Assembly: GCA_027563935.2 (NCBI GenBank)
Contig: CM050453.2
Span: 66,696,018-66,760,017 of the forward strand
From: Costus lasius
Taxonomy: Eukaryota > Streptophyta > Magnoliopsida > Zingiberales > Costaceae
DNA: 64,000 nucleotides
Direction of reading: 5' to 3'
Of this stretch, positions 47,348 to 60,022 are shown one piece after another (positions within the stretch are counted from its first letter, which is position 1; each line of letters opens with the position of its first letter). The notes under the pieces were generated by a model. It was not told where the DNA came from. It worked only from the letters and a program-made list of their open reading frames with translations, and ran no database searches. Made by a program: the position numbers and the translations under genes.

Positions 47348-50300
47348 TGTAACATCCCACATTCTTAACCCCAAACAAATGGCACAATTCACAAATGATA
47401 CAGGATGTTTCATATAAGATCGATCATATGCTAGGTAAAACCGAGTTCAAGAAAACACGATCTGAAAAATTCCCATAAATTCATACATACAAATTCACAA
47501 AACTCAAATCTCATAAATCTCATAAGGGTACCTGCCACCACGCAATACTTGCACTAGACATATGCAAGTTACAGATATATCAAAACCGATTACAAAGAAT
47601 ACACCATAAACCGAAATTCACAACAAAATCACAAAATCGATTTTATAAACTCATATCAAACACCGAAACCAGGCTGAAGCCCGCGGTGACACAAAAATCA
47701 AACTCATAAGACTGCCATAACTGGCAACATACTTCACATAGTTCACATAGTCTCATGATTCACATAGTTCATATAGTTTATGTTAAGGCCACAACCGGCC
47801 CCAAGAATTAAGCATAAAAATTCTTAAAACAGCAAACAGCATAATTATCCACGCCAATGCACTCAAGACATGCGCCCCTGCTCTATGCCTGAAAATAGTG
47901 AGGGGTGAGCTACACAGCCCAGTGAGTGGATAGTCTAAATCGACCATCCATAACATACATTCAAAAATATAGGCAGATTATTTTTTTTAAAAAATATTTA
48001 ACAGAACATTATGTCAACATATAACAAAATAAAGAAACAGAAGTCATATAGACAGTTAAATGTACACACTAGCATATAACAAATTCAGGTTCTAGAGTTT
48101 TACTCTAACCCAATTAAACACATATATTCTAAACCAACTAAACACACCATACTTAATTAACCTAGTTGTCCAGCATATTCAGTAGTGACCAATATGGTCT
48201 AACCCGGCTTGGCCAAAGCACTGGGAGCTGCAAAATCTCGTGCAACACATAAACATGGATAGTGAGTAGAATCAAGAGGTGGCCCCCGTCAGGTCACGAC
48301 GTGGCACTTTGCTCTATCACCCCATAACACATCAGAGTGATGACATCAAGAGGTGGCCCCTGTCTGATCAAGACATGGCACTTTGCGTCTTATATCACCC
48401 CGTCACATAAAAGAGTAATGACATCAAGAGGTGGCCCCTGTCTGATCAAGACATGGCACTTTGCGTCTTATATTACCCCATCACATAAAAGAGTAATGAC
48501 ATCAAGAGGTGGCCCCTGTCCGACCAAGACATGGCACTTTGCGTCAAAACCCGTTCTCCCAAAAGGTTCCTACTGGACAACAGACATATCTTATTTCATA
48601 TTTCACAAAGGTGGACTCCTAAGTGTCAACTAGACTCTAGGATAGTCATCACAAAAATCATATCGGGCAGGCTGAACATCAACCCCCATCACAAAAATCA
48701 TAATAGGCAGGCCGAACATCAGCCCCCTCACATATCAAATACAGGGCTGAAATTCAAACCCTTCACATATCACATAAGGACTATCCTATGAGTACACTGT
48801 TACACTTAGCCATAGTCCTAACCAACACATAACACATAATATTCAAAATTCTCATAATCACATAATTTTCAAAAATCTCATAACCACATAATGTTCACAA
48901 TTTACATAACAACATAATATTAACAATCATATAATGTAGTGTGGTCCTTAGGTTTCATGCTGATTAGTTCAGTCAAACCTTACTAGGTTATCATCCAAAT
49001 TTCTCAAACAATTTCTTAACATTGTAGTTAACAAGCATCCATAAAAATTAACATAAAACTAAAACATGAAGTCATACAAACTATCCATAAAATTAACAAA
49101 AACTAAAACATGAAGTCATACAAACTATCCATAAAATTAACAAAAACTAAAACATGTATTCATACAAACTATTTTACAAATCTCTACATATAACCCACGG
49201 TTAACATATCATATCATCTACTAAAATTCTAAACCTTAGTTAACATGAATATCATGCTCAAAATCATTGGTTTAAAACTTCCTAAATTTCATAAGAGAAT
49301 ACCTTAAATTCCTTATTACAATTTTCGGTTTTCATAAACAATCATCAAGATTATTTCGGTTTAACTACCATCAACAAGGTTTCGGTTTTCATTCATGCTA
49401 CAAACATCATTGACTTAATGTTACCAAAATTGATTTCGGTTTAACTATAATTAACAAGAGCTTCATACTCAAAATTCAATGATTTAATACTACCAAAATT
49501 CCTATAAAAATACCTTAAATTTCATACAAATTTTCGGTTAAATAATCATCATATAATCACCTTTGAAAAATTCGGTTTTCATGATATAATCAACCTTACA
49601 AAATTCGGTTTTCATCATATAATCAACTTTACAAAATTCGGTTTTAGCATGGTAAGATTTCCAACAAGCGAATATATCATCTAACTCATCAATTAACACA
49701 AACAAATAGATAGAAATCAATTAGACAACCCACTCACCTTGAACCGAGAACACAAGGTGAAAAAAACCCTCCAACAATTTCGTCTAAAGCCTTTAAGCCG
49801 CCCAAAAATCTACAAGAACTCGCCAAGGAAGTTTCTTCACTTCAAGGAAAATCACCAAGGGAAGAAGATGAAGAAAATCACCTCAAAATTCCAAGAACAC
49901 CAAAGTCGCCTCCTTCTTCCTAGCCGTCGCCCAAAGTTTTCTCTCAAGCCAAAAATCTCGCCCAAAAATTCCACCCTAACCGAAATATCAATTTGAATTT
50001 TCGGTTTTAACTCTTAACCCATTAACCCATTAATTCAAATAGGGTTTAACCATTTAACTAACTAAATTTGAATTTTAAACCCAATAACCCATGGTTTAAG
50101 TGACAATCCAATAAGAACTTAAATTAACATCCACTTAATGAATTCACTTAAACGCAAATCCAATAAGGATGTAATTAATATCCAATAAGGATTTAATTAA
50201 CCAATAACTCCAATTAATTAACAATTAATTAACTTAAATTAACAAGCAATAAACTCTAATTAATTAACCGAAAACTAGCATCCAATGAGCTAGTTAATTA

Positions 50301-50473
50301 ATTAGCATTAACATCCAAAAATCTCTAATTTAATTAACTACAATTCAACAACCAAAATCTCTAATTAATTTATCATAAATTAACAATCAATACACAGGAA
50401 TAATAACACAGTCAATAATTTTATTTAATTCAAAAATAATGCTTACCAGGACTTAAGATCCTTGGATCTTACA
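47348..50473. mobile_element. Solo LTR L2, TGTAAC...CTTACA, target duplication CGGGT
   Basis: A 3126-bp noncoding element with ends TGTAACATCC and GGATCTTACA and duplication CGGGT (47343-47347 and 50474-50478). It is the same superfamily as L1 by ends, size and the shared minisatellite core, though otherwise diverged. Other short tandem duplications lie at about 48645-48735, 49020-49160 (about 45-bp units) and 49560-49640 (about 36-bp units containing AAATTCGGTTTTCAT). The right 450 bp is very AT-rich with ATTAATTAA runs. Confidence 0.87.
48271..48550. repeat. Four tandem repeats of 74-78 bp in L2
   Basis: Units start at 48271, 48345, 48423 and 48501. Each has GAGGTGGCCCC and a GACRTGGCACTTTG segment. 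The first unit keeps ACGTGGC; the others read ACATGGC, as expected from CpG decay. Homologous to the L1 array. Confidence 0.88.
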
Positions 50474-50723
50474 CGGGTTGGCGATTGGCAGGGACTGCCT
50501 ACCAGAAATTAGTGCTTGTACTCTCTGTGCATCTTATCTCGCCTGAGCGGGACGCGGAGACCAAGTATGAAATCTGGATCCCATCTCACTAAAAGAGTGT
50601 TACTCTTTTGGACTGTTTTACTGGGTTTTTCAGTCAGATAAAATAGTGAGAAAAGAATCATTCTTAAGTCCTGGATTGATTCTAAACATTGATACTGACC
50701 TTGCTGTTCTTGCATTGTTGTAG

Positions 50724-53700
50724 ATTCCTGCAGCAACGAACACCATGAGCTTCAACGTGCGATCCCTACTGGAAAGGGAGAAGTTTGCTGGGCCAAACTT
50801 CTCAGACTGGTACGGACACCTTAAGATTGTTCTTAAGGCAGAGAGGAAACTGTATGTCCTCGAGACGGCTATACCGCCTCAACCCGCAGCGAACGCCGCA
50901 AGGGCGGTTCGCGATGCCTATGAAAAGCATGTCAATGATAGCATTGATGTCGCTTGCCTGATGCTAGCGTCTATGACGCCACCGCTGCAGCGTCAGCATG
51001 AGGATATGTCTGCTATAGAAATTATAGCAAACCTCAAGATGCTATATGCTACACAGGCGAGGACTGAACGCTATAATTTGACTAAGCTTTTCTTTCAGAG
51101 CAAACTGGCTGAAGGGAGTCCAGTGGGAGCTCATGTGCTCAAGATGATTGGGCACAAAGAGGCTCTAGAGAAACTGGGGCATACCATCAATCAGGAGCTT
51201 GCTGTAGACATTATTCTGCAGTCTCTCCCGGCCTCCTTCGATCCGTTCATTATTAACTTTAATATGAACAAGATTGACTGTACTCCGGCAGAGTTGCTGA
51301 ATATGCTCTTGACTACGGAGGAGACTCTGAAGGGAAAGCCTTCAACCTCTGTCTTGATGTTCCCTTCCAGGAACAAGAAGAAGGGGAAGAAGGGCAAAGC
51401 CCCTGTCAAGAATTACAACAAGGCTCTGAAACAAAAGGTGAAGCGGTCGAAGGACAACAGATGTTTCCACTGTGGCCAGCTGAGTCACTGGAAAAAGGAC
51501 TGTAAAGCGCTCCAAGGAGAAAAGAAGGGAAGCATCGCTTCTGGCTCAGGTATATTTGTGACTGAAGTCATGATATCCTCTTCTTCTATTTCATGGGTGT
51601 TGGAGACTGCATGTGGAGTTCACATTTGTTCAAATGTACAGGAACTCAAGAGAAGAAGATAGGTGGGACAGCATGAGGTGGACTTACGAGTAGGAAACGG
51701 GGCACGGGTTGCTGCTGTTGCTGTAGGAGTTTATTACATCTCATTACCATCTGGACTTGTATTGGAACTAGACAATTGTTATTTTGTACCTAGCATAACG
51801 AAGAATATTATCTCTATTCCTGCTCTTGTCAGGAAAGGATTTTCCTTTGAATGCAATATTTCAAAGTGTGTTCTATCTTGTGATAATATTGTTTATGCTA
51901 CTGGATCAATTAACAACGGGTTATTCATGTTGGACATGGAATGTTCTATACAAAACATTGATAATAAGAAAGCCAAGTATGCTGATGACAGCACCTTGTT
52001 ATGGCATAGTCGTTTAGGCCATATTAACAAGAAACGCATTAAGCGGTTGCATGATCATGGACTGGTGGGATCATTCTCCTATGAGGAGATTGATACATGC
52101 AAAGCTTGTTTAATGGGTAAAATGACGAAGTCACCTTTTCCTAACAAAGGTCAAAGGGCTTCAGGTTTACTTGACCTGATACACAGTGATGTGTGTGGGC
52201 CATTTAGTAAACATGCCAGAGGTGGCTATTCGTACTTCATTACCTTTACTGATGATTTCAGTAGATATGGGTATGTCTATCTGATGAGACATAAGAGTGA
52301 ATCTTTTGACAAGTTCAAAGAGTTCAAAAATGAAGTACAGAATCAGCTAGGCCGTAATATCAAGGCACTTCGTTCTGATCGAGGTGGAGAATACCTAAGT
52401 CGAGAGTTTACTGACTATCTCAAGGAGTGTGGGATTATCTCACAGCTCACTCCACCAGGAACATCGCAGTGGAATGGTGTGTCCGAGAGGAGGAACAGAA
52501 CCTTACTGGATATGGTGCGTTCGATGATGAGTCAGGCTACTCTACCTTACTCCTTTTGGGGATTTGCACTGGAAACAGCTGCAAAGGTACTAAACCGAGT
52601 GCCATCCAAGGCAGTTTCTAAGACTCCATATGAGTTATGGTATGGGAAACAGCCTAGCTTGACATTTATCAAGATCTGGGGTTGCGAGGCTTATGTCAAA
52701 AAGCTCGCCTCTGGGAAACTAGAGAGCAGATCTGAGAAATGTATCTTTGTCGGATACCCTAAGGAAACTAAGGGTTATTATTTCTACGATCCCAAAGAGA
52801 ACAAGGTATTTGTTGCTCGGACGGCCATTTTTCTTGTGAAGGAGTTTCTTCTGCAAGAGGCCAGTGGGAGAGAAATAAAGCTGGATGAGAATCTAGAGGA
52901 AGGACAAAGTAGTCAAGCACAGTTGGATGAGCATGAGCCAGTGGAGCAGGTTATTGAACAACCTGAGGCTCGGATATCACGGGAACCGCGAAGATCGGGA
53001 AGGATCCGTCGACAGCCTAAGCGCTATGACGGAGTCTACATCATTGATAATGATGAACCCCTCACTTATGCGGATGCGGTCAGTGGACCGGAGTCAGCTA
53101 CATGGCTTGAAGCTATGCGAGCCGAGATGGACTCCATGTCAGATAACCAAGTCTGGGATTTGGTTGATCCGCCTCCGGGAGTAATCCCTATAGGCTGTAA
53201 ATGGATCTTCAAGAAGAAGATTGACATGGTTGGTAACGTGGTTACCTATAAAGGCAGGCTAGTTGCGAAAGGTTTCAAACAAATCTACGGGATAGATTAT
53301 GATGAAACTTTCTCTCCTGTAGCCATGTTCAAGTCTATTCGGATTATTCTCGCGATAGCAGCATATTACGATTATGAGATCTGGCAAATGGATGTGAAGA
53401 CCGCTTTCCTTAATGGAAAACTGGATGAGGATGTGTATATGACACAACCTGAAGGTTTCACTAATCCATCAGATTGTCATAAAATATGCAAATTAAAGAA
53501 GTCCATTTATGGACTTAAACAAGCATCGAGAAGCTGGAATATTCGTTTTGATGAATCAATCTGTGAATTTGGTTTCATCAAGAATGAAGATGACCCGTGT
53601 GTATATAAGAGGTTTAGTGGGAGCGTAATTACTTTCCTAGTCCTCTACGTCGATGATATCTTAATCATTGGAAACGATATTCCTGAACTGCATGCTGTTA

Positions 53701-54629
53701 AAGCATGGTTAAGAAAATGTTTCCAGATGAAAGATCTAGGAGAAGCAGCCTATGTATTAGGTGTGAAGATCTACAGGGATAGATCTAAGAGGCTTCTCGG
53801 TCTGTGCCAGAGTACTTACATCGATAAAGTCCTGGAGAGATTTCATTTAGAGAATTCTAAAAGAGAATATCTTCCAGTCAGACATGGTCTGAATCTTTCA
53901 AAGAGTCAGTGTCCACAAACACAGACTGAGAAAGATGAAATGGACAATACGCCTTATGCTTCGGCTATTGGGTCCATTATGTATGCGATGTTATGTACTC
54001 GCCCAGACGTCGCTTACGGGTTAAGCGTGACTAGTCGATTCCAAAGTAATCTAGGTTAGGCGCACTGGATTGCAGTCAAGAACATTTTAAAATATCTGCG
54101 GAGGACCAAAGATATGTTCTTGATATATGGTGGTCAGGAAGAACTCAGTATAGAAGGATATACTGATGCTTCATTCCAGTCGGACCAGGATGATTTCCGA
54201 TCGCAATCAGGCTATGTTTTTAGCTTGAATGGAGGAGCAGTGGTGTGGAAAAGTTTCAAATAGTCCATTGTTGCTGATTCCACAACAGAAGCCGAGTATG
54301 TTGCAGCCTCAGAAGCATCTAAGGAGGCAGTGTGGATTCGTAAGTTCATTCAGGAACTTGGTGTTGTTCCTTCGAGTGAAGATCCTTTGGTTATCTTCTG
54401 TGATAACACTGGAGCAATCGCACAAGCAAAGGAACCACGGTCGCACCAGAAGTCCAAGCACATACAGAGACGGTTTCACTTGATCCGGGAGATCATTGAT
54501 CGTGGTGAGAACAAAATCTGCAAGGTTCATACAGATGACAATCTGGCTGACCCGCTTACCAAGCCTCTGGCGCAGCAGAAGCATGAGAAGCACTGTAATA
54601 ATATGGGTTTGAGATTTCTCAGCCATTAG
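50724..54629 (+). pseudogene. Element I gag-pol polyprotein, three nonsense codons
   Basis: One frame from the predicted acceptor to TAG at 54629, about 1300 codons. Stops are TAG at 51660 (CAG in sisters, just after the protease start), TAG at 54057 (CAG) and TAG at 54261 (CAA). There are no frameshifts. The protease motif reads LETACGVH, so the catalytic Asp is replaced by Glu, a second disabling change. The integrase catalytic triad, RT YVDD and RNase H motifs are retained. Confidence 0.93.
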
Positions 54630-54637
54630 ATTAAGTG

Positions 54638-54649
54638 CAAGTGGGAGAT
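54638..54649 (+). other. Polypurine tract of element I
   Basis: CAAGTGGGAGAT directly before the 3' LTR. Confidence 0.85.
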
Positions 54650-56336
54650 TGTTGGGGTATGCCCTTAAGGCTAATGTTTGAGGCCTTGGGATTGTATCAG
54701 TATCATGTATAAACTTTTCATGTTTATAAAGGCAATGGTTGTTATTCAGGTTGTTACATTGTCTGCTGCAACAAGTGTACTTCTGAATGATGTCTCAATG
54801 CTGTTCAGCTAGGCTGACATGCTATAAAGTCCTTAGTCGAGATATCTTGGTGAACATGAGACAGCCTTGATATGATTGAGACTAATATGTGTTCTAATCT
54901 TATAGGATGCTTCGAGCATGGAATAAGATGTAGACTCATGGGTACATTGGATGTACTGGACAGACCCTACTAGGATATTCAATTGCTTATCACAATGTGA
55001 ATAATCCTTGAATGCAACAAGTGGCACATATCCTCTGACTTGAGATCACTTGTGTTTCTAAATGATGATTGTCATTGTTTTGAAGTAGTTCAATATCATT
55101 TGAAAAATAATGGTTATAGACTATCTTGGATAATGATCATGAGTCAGGTTAGGACACTAGTGATAGATATAGGATTGCCGTCTCCTTGGTTGGAGTGTGG
55201 TGTTCTAAAGGGGCCCCCTGGATGAGATGATTGAGAAAGTGTATGGCCATACCCAGATGACTATGTTCATCTGATCTAATCATGCTCATCATATTGGAGC
55301 TACAGGCTTGACATGCTTGTCCAATAAGAACATCCAGTGGCAAAGGAAATTTGTATGCCTAGTGAAGTGGATTCACACTTGTGCTGTGGTTTGGGTGTAG
55401 TCTTGGAAGACTCTTTCCTTTATATCGGGAGACAGTGATGTGTTGCTAGATACCCCTCACTGATCGTGATAATGTAAGTTATCGTTACCGACATTTAAAG
55501 GAAACCCTTAGGGTCGCATAATTCGATGATATGGCTTACTTAAGTCAGATCGTGTGGACTGAATTGTTTAGGTTCAGTTTGAAGGAGTTTAAACTCTGAT
55601 TGTAAGTGAGATCTAGTCTGATCATGTTTGATTGATTGGGGCTTGAGATCGGTAAGCTTTGATCGAGAGAATTGATGCTGGATCAGTGAGATCAAGAGCA
55701 TCAGGAGATAAACGGTTAGATCTGGAGCCTTAGGGTTTAAGATGATCTAGACCAAATGGCTTGGGCTGGTTTGATTTGGTCTTTGGACCAAATGCAATTG
55801 CATTGAACCGGTTCAAGAGAGTGAACGCATGGTTCAATGCTTGAGGTGTTTTTGATCGGTTTTGACATCATGGGCGCATGGCTTCGTGTCTTTCCTATTT
55901 TTGGAAAGTCATTAGCGCATGTTCCCTTCAACACCAAAAACACTTCAACGCTCGCCTCTCTCATTTTTGCGCTCTCGTGTGTGGCTTGTCTTCACGAGAG
56001 AGTTGAGAAGATTTCGGCCAAGGTGAACATCACTCTCGCATCTCCATCTTCCTCCACACAAAGGACCCCTTGAAGCTTTGCTAGCACAAAGACGACAAGG
56101 AGAAGCCATCTTCATTCGTTGTGTGCGTCATCTTCGGAGAAGAAGCAATTGCGTCTTTGCTTCCAAGACACCATCCAATCCAATGGCGTTGGTATGATCC
56201 CTTATGATCTATTCCATTGTTACAAGTTGATCATATGAACTACATGCGATCTTATCTTTGAAACCCTAATTTCCGCTGCCAAAAGAATTAATTTGTGCCA
56301 AGTAGGGTTTCGCTCCCCCTTGAAGGGGACTCTTCA
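54650..56336 (+). repeat. Element I 3' LTR
   Basis: 1687 bp, ending GGACTCTTCA, followed by GCTTG and the resumed H gag. Mini-exon copy at 56183-56191. Confidence 0.95.
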
Positions 56337-59300
56337 GCTTGCCTGATGCTAGCGTCTATGACGCCACAGCTGCAGCGTCAGCATGAGGATATGTCTGCTA
56401 TAGAAATGATAGCAAACCTCAAGATGCTGTATGCTGCACAGGCGAGGACTGAACGCTATAATTTGACCAAGCTTTTCTTTCAGAGCAAACTGGCTGAAGG
56501 GAGTCCTGTGGGAGCTCATGTGCTCAAGATGATTGGGCACAAAGAGGCTCTAGAGAAACTGGGGCATACCATCAATCAGGAGCTTGCTGTAGACATTATT
56601 CTGCAGTCCCTCCCGGCCTCTTTTGATCCGTTCATTATTAATTTTAATATGAACAAGATCGACTGTACTCCGGCAGAGTTGCTGAATATGCTCTTGACTA
56701 CAGAGGAGACTCTAAAGGGAAAGCCTTTAACCTCTGTCTTGATGTTTCCTTCCAGGAACAAGAAGAAGGGGAAGAAGGGCAAAGCCCCTGTCAAGAATTA
56801 CAACAAGGCTCTGAAACAAAAGGTTAAGCGGTCGAAGGAATACAGATGTTTGCACTGTGGCCAGCTGGGTCACTGGAAAAAGGACTGTAAAGCGCTCCAA
56901 GGAGATAAGAAGGGAAGTTTCGCTTCTGGCTCAGGTATATTTGTGACTGAAGTCATGATATCTTCTTCTTCTATTTCATGGGTGTTGGACACTGCATGTG
57001 GAGTTCACATTTGTTCAAATGTACAGGAACTCAAGAGAAGAAGACAGGTGGGACAGCATGAGGTGGACCTACGAGTTGGAAACGGGGCACGGGTTGCTGC
57101 TGTTGCTGTAGGAGAATATTACATCTCATTACCATCTGGACTTGTATAAGAACTAAACAATTGTTATTTTGTACCAAGCATTACTAAAAATATTATCTCC
57201 ATTCCTGCTCTTGTCAGGAAGGTGTTTTCCTTTGAATGCAAGACTTCAAAGTGTTATCTTTCTCTTGATAATATTGTTTATGCTACTGGGTCAATTAACA
57301 ATGGGTTATTCATGTTGGACATGGAATGTTCTATACAAAATATTGATAATAAGAAAGCCAAGTATGCTGATGACAGCACCTTGCTATGGCATAGTCGTTT
57401 AGGCCATATTAACAAGAAACGCATTAAGCGGTTGCATGACCATGGACTGCTGGGATCATTCTCCTGTGAGGAGATTGATACATGCAAAGCTTGTTTAATG
57501 GGCAAAATGACGAAGTCTCCTTTTCCTAATAAAGGTCAAAGGGCTTCAGGTTTACTTGACCTTATACACAGTGATGTGTGTGGGCCATTTAGTAAACATG
57601 CCAGAGGTGGCTATTCATACTTCATTACCTTTACTGATGATTTCAGTAGATATGGATATGAGACATAAAAGTGAATCTTTTGACAAGTTAAAAGAGTTCA
57701 AGAATGAAGTACAGAATTAGCTAGGCCGAAATATCAAGGCACTTCGTTCTGATCGAGGTGGAGAATACCTAAGTCGAGAGTTTATTGACTATCTGAAGGA
57801 GTGTGGGATTATCTCACAGCTCACTCCGCCAGGAACACCGCAATGGAATGGTGTGTCCGAGAGGAGGAACAGAACCTTACTGGATATGGTTCGTTCTATG
57901 ATGAGTCAAGCTACTCTACCTTACTCCTTTTGGGGATTTACACTGGAAACAGCTGCAAAAGTACTAAACTGAGTGCCATCCAAGGCAGTTTCAAAGACTC
58001 CATACGAATTATTGTATGGGAAACAGCCGAGCTTGACATTTATTAAGATCTGGGGTTGCGAGGCTTATGTCAAAAAGCTCGCCTCTGGGAAACTAGAGAG
58101 CAGATCTGAGAAATGTATCTTTGTCGGTTACCCTAAGGAAACTAAGGGTTATTATTTCTACGATTCCAAAGAGAACAAGGTATTTGTTGCTCGGACGGCC
58201 ATTTTTCTTGAGAAGGAGTTTCTTCTGCAAGAGGCCAGTGGGAGAGAAATACAGCTGGATGAGAATCCAGAGGAAGGACAAAGTAGTCAAGCACAGTTGG
58301 ATGAGCCTGAGCCGGTAGAACAGGTTATTGAACAACCTGAGGCTCAGATATCACGGGAACCGCAAAGATCGGGAAGGATCCGTCGACAGCCTGAGCGCTA
58401 TGACGGAGTCTACATCATTGATCATGATGAACCCCTCACTTATGCGGATGCGGTCAGTGGACCGGAGTCAGCGAGATGGCTTGAAGCTATGCGAGCCGAG
58501 ATGGACTCCATGTCAGATAATCAAGTCTGGGATTTGGTTGATCCGCCTCCGGGAGTTATCCCTATAGGCTGTAAATGGATCTTCAAGAAGAAGATTGACA
58601 TGGATGGTAACGTGGTTACCTATAAAGGCAGGCTAGTTGCGAAAGGTTTCAAACAATTCTACGGGATAGATTATGATGAAACTTTCTCTCCTGTAGCCAT
58701 GTTCAAGTCTATTCGGATTATTCTCGCGATAGCAGCATATTACGATTATGAGATCTGGCAGATGGATGTGAAGACCGCTTTCCTTTATGGAAAACTGGAT
58801 GAGGATGTGTATATGACACAACCTGAAGGTTTCACTAATCCATCAGATCGTCATAAATATGCAAGTTAAAGAAGTCCATTTATGGACTTAAACAAGCATC
58901 TAGGAGCTGGAATATTCATTTTGATGAATCAATCTCTGAGTTTGGTTTCATCAAGAATGAAGATGACCCGTGTGTATATAAGAGGTTTAGTGGGAGCGTG
59001 ATTACTTTCCTAGTCCTCTACGTCGATGATATCTTAATCATTGGAAACGATATTCCTGAACTGCATGCTGTTAAAGCATGGTTAAGAAAATGTTTCCAGA
59101 TGAAAGATCTAGGAGAAGTAGCCTATGTATTAGGTGTGAAGATCTACAGGGATAGATCTAAGAGGCTTCTCGGGCTGTGCCAGAGTACTTACATCGATAA
59201 AGTCCTGGAGAGATTCCATTTAGAGAATTCTAAAAGAGGATATCTTCCAGTCAGACATGGTCTGAATCTTTCAAAGAGTCAGTGTCCACAAACACAGACT

Positions 59301-60010
59301 GAGAAAGATGAAATGGACAATACGCCTTATGCTTCGGCTATTGGGTCCATTATGTATGCGATGTTGTGTACTCGCCCAAACGTCGCTTACGGGTTAAGCG
59401 TGACCAGTCGATTCCAAAGTAATCCAGGTCAGGCGCACTGGATTGCGGTCAAGAACATTTTAAAATATCTGCGGAGGACCAAAGATATGTTCTTGATTTA
59501 TGGAGGTAAGGAAGAACTCAGTATAGAAGGATATACTGATGCTTGATTCCAATCGGACCAGGATGATTTCCGATCGCAGTCAGGCTATGTTTTTAGCTTG
59601 AATGGAGGAGCAGTGGTGTGGAAAAGTTTCAAACAATCTATCGTTGCTGATTCCACAACAGAAGCCGAGTATGTTGCAGCCTCAGAAGCATCTAAGGAGG
59701 CAGTATGGATTCGTAAGTTCGTTCAGGAACTTGGTGTTGTTCCATCGTGTGCAGATCCTTTGGTTATCTTCTGTGATAACACTGGAGCAATCGCACAAGC
59801 AAAGGAACCACGGTCGCACCAGAAGTCCAAGCACATACAGAGACGGTTTCACTTGATCCGGGAGATCATTGATCGTGGTGAGATTAAAATCTGCAAGGTT
59901 CATACAGATGACAATCTGGCTGACCCGCTTACCAAGCCTCTGGCGCAGCAGAAGCATGAGAAGCACTGTAATAATATGGGTTTGAGATATCTCAACCATT
60001 AGATTAAGTG

Positions 60011-60022
60011 CAAGTGGGAGAT
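60011..60022 (+). other. Polypurine tract of element H
   Basis: CAAGTGGGAGAT directly before the 3' LTR at 60023. Confidence 0.85.

Larger units (their letters stand above)
45621..50723 (+). other. Element I gag mini-exon (45621-45629) and predicted leader intron
   Basis: ATG GCG TTG then GTATGA; acceptor TTGTAG ends at 50723. Net intron is about 1963 nt without L2. The spliced frame reads Met-Ala-Leu-Ile-Pro-Ala-Ala-Thr-Asn-Thr-Met. The second Met (50745) is an alternative start. Confidence 0.65.
44089..56336 (+). mobile_element. Copia element I, complete, target duplication GCTTG
   Basis: LTRs 44089-45774 (1686 bp) and 54650-56336 (1687 bp), flanked by GCTTG (44084-44088 and 56337-56341), inserted in the H gag. 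Solo LTR L2 sits in its leader. LTR differences are few, so the insertion is recent. Confidence 0.97.
43856..60002 (+). pseudogene. Element H gag-pol polyprotein, split by I and heavily broken
   Basis: The gag start segment 43856-44088 continues in frame at 56342 after element I. Domain order is as in copy C. Defects seen by comparison with sisters: TAA at 57147, an 11-bp deletion near 57660 in the integrase core, TAG at 57718, TGA at 57970 (CGA in sisters), a 1-bp deletion near 58855 in RT and TGA at 59544 in RNase H. The protease motif is Asp-Thr-Ala. This is the only copia copy here with frameshifting indels in pol. Confidence 0.92.

Noticed and set aside
48337..48633. 98-codon open frame with a repeated peptide in L2
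   Set aside because: It is a translation of the 78-bp minisatellite, which stays open because the unit length is a multiple of three.
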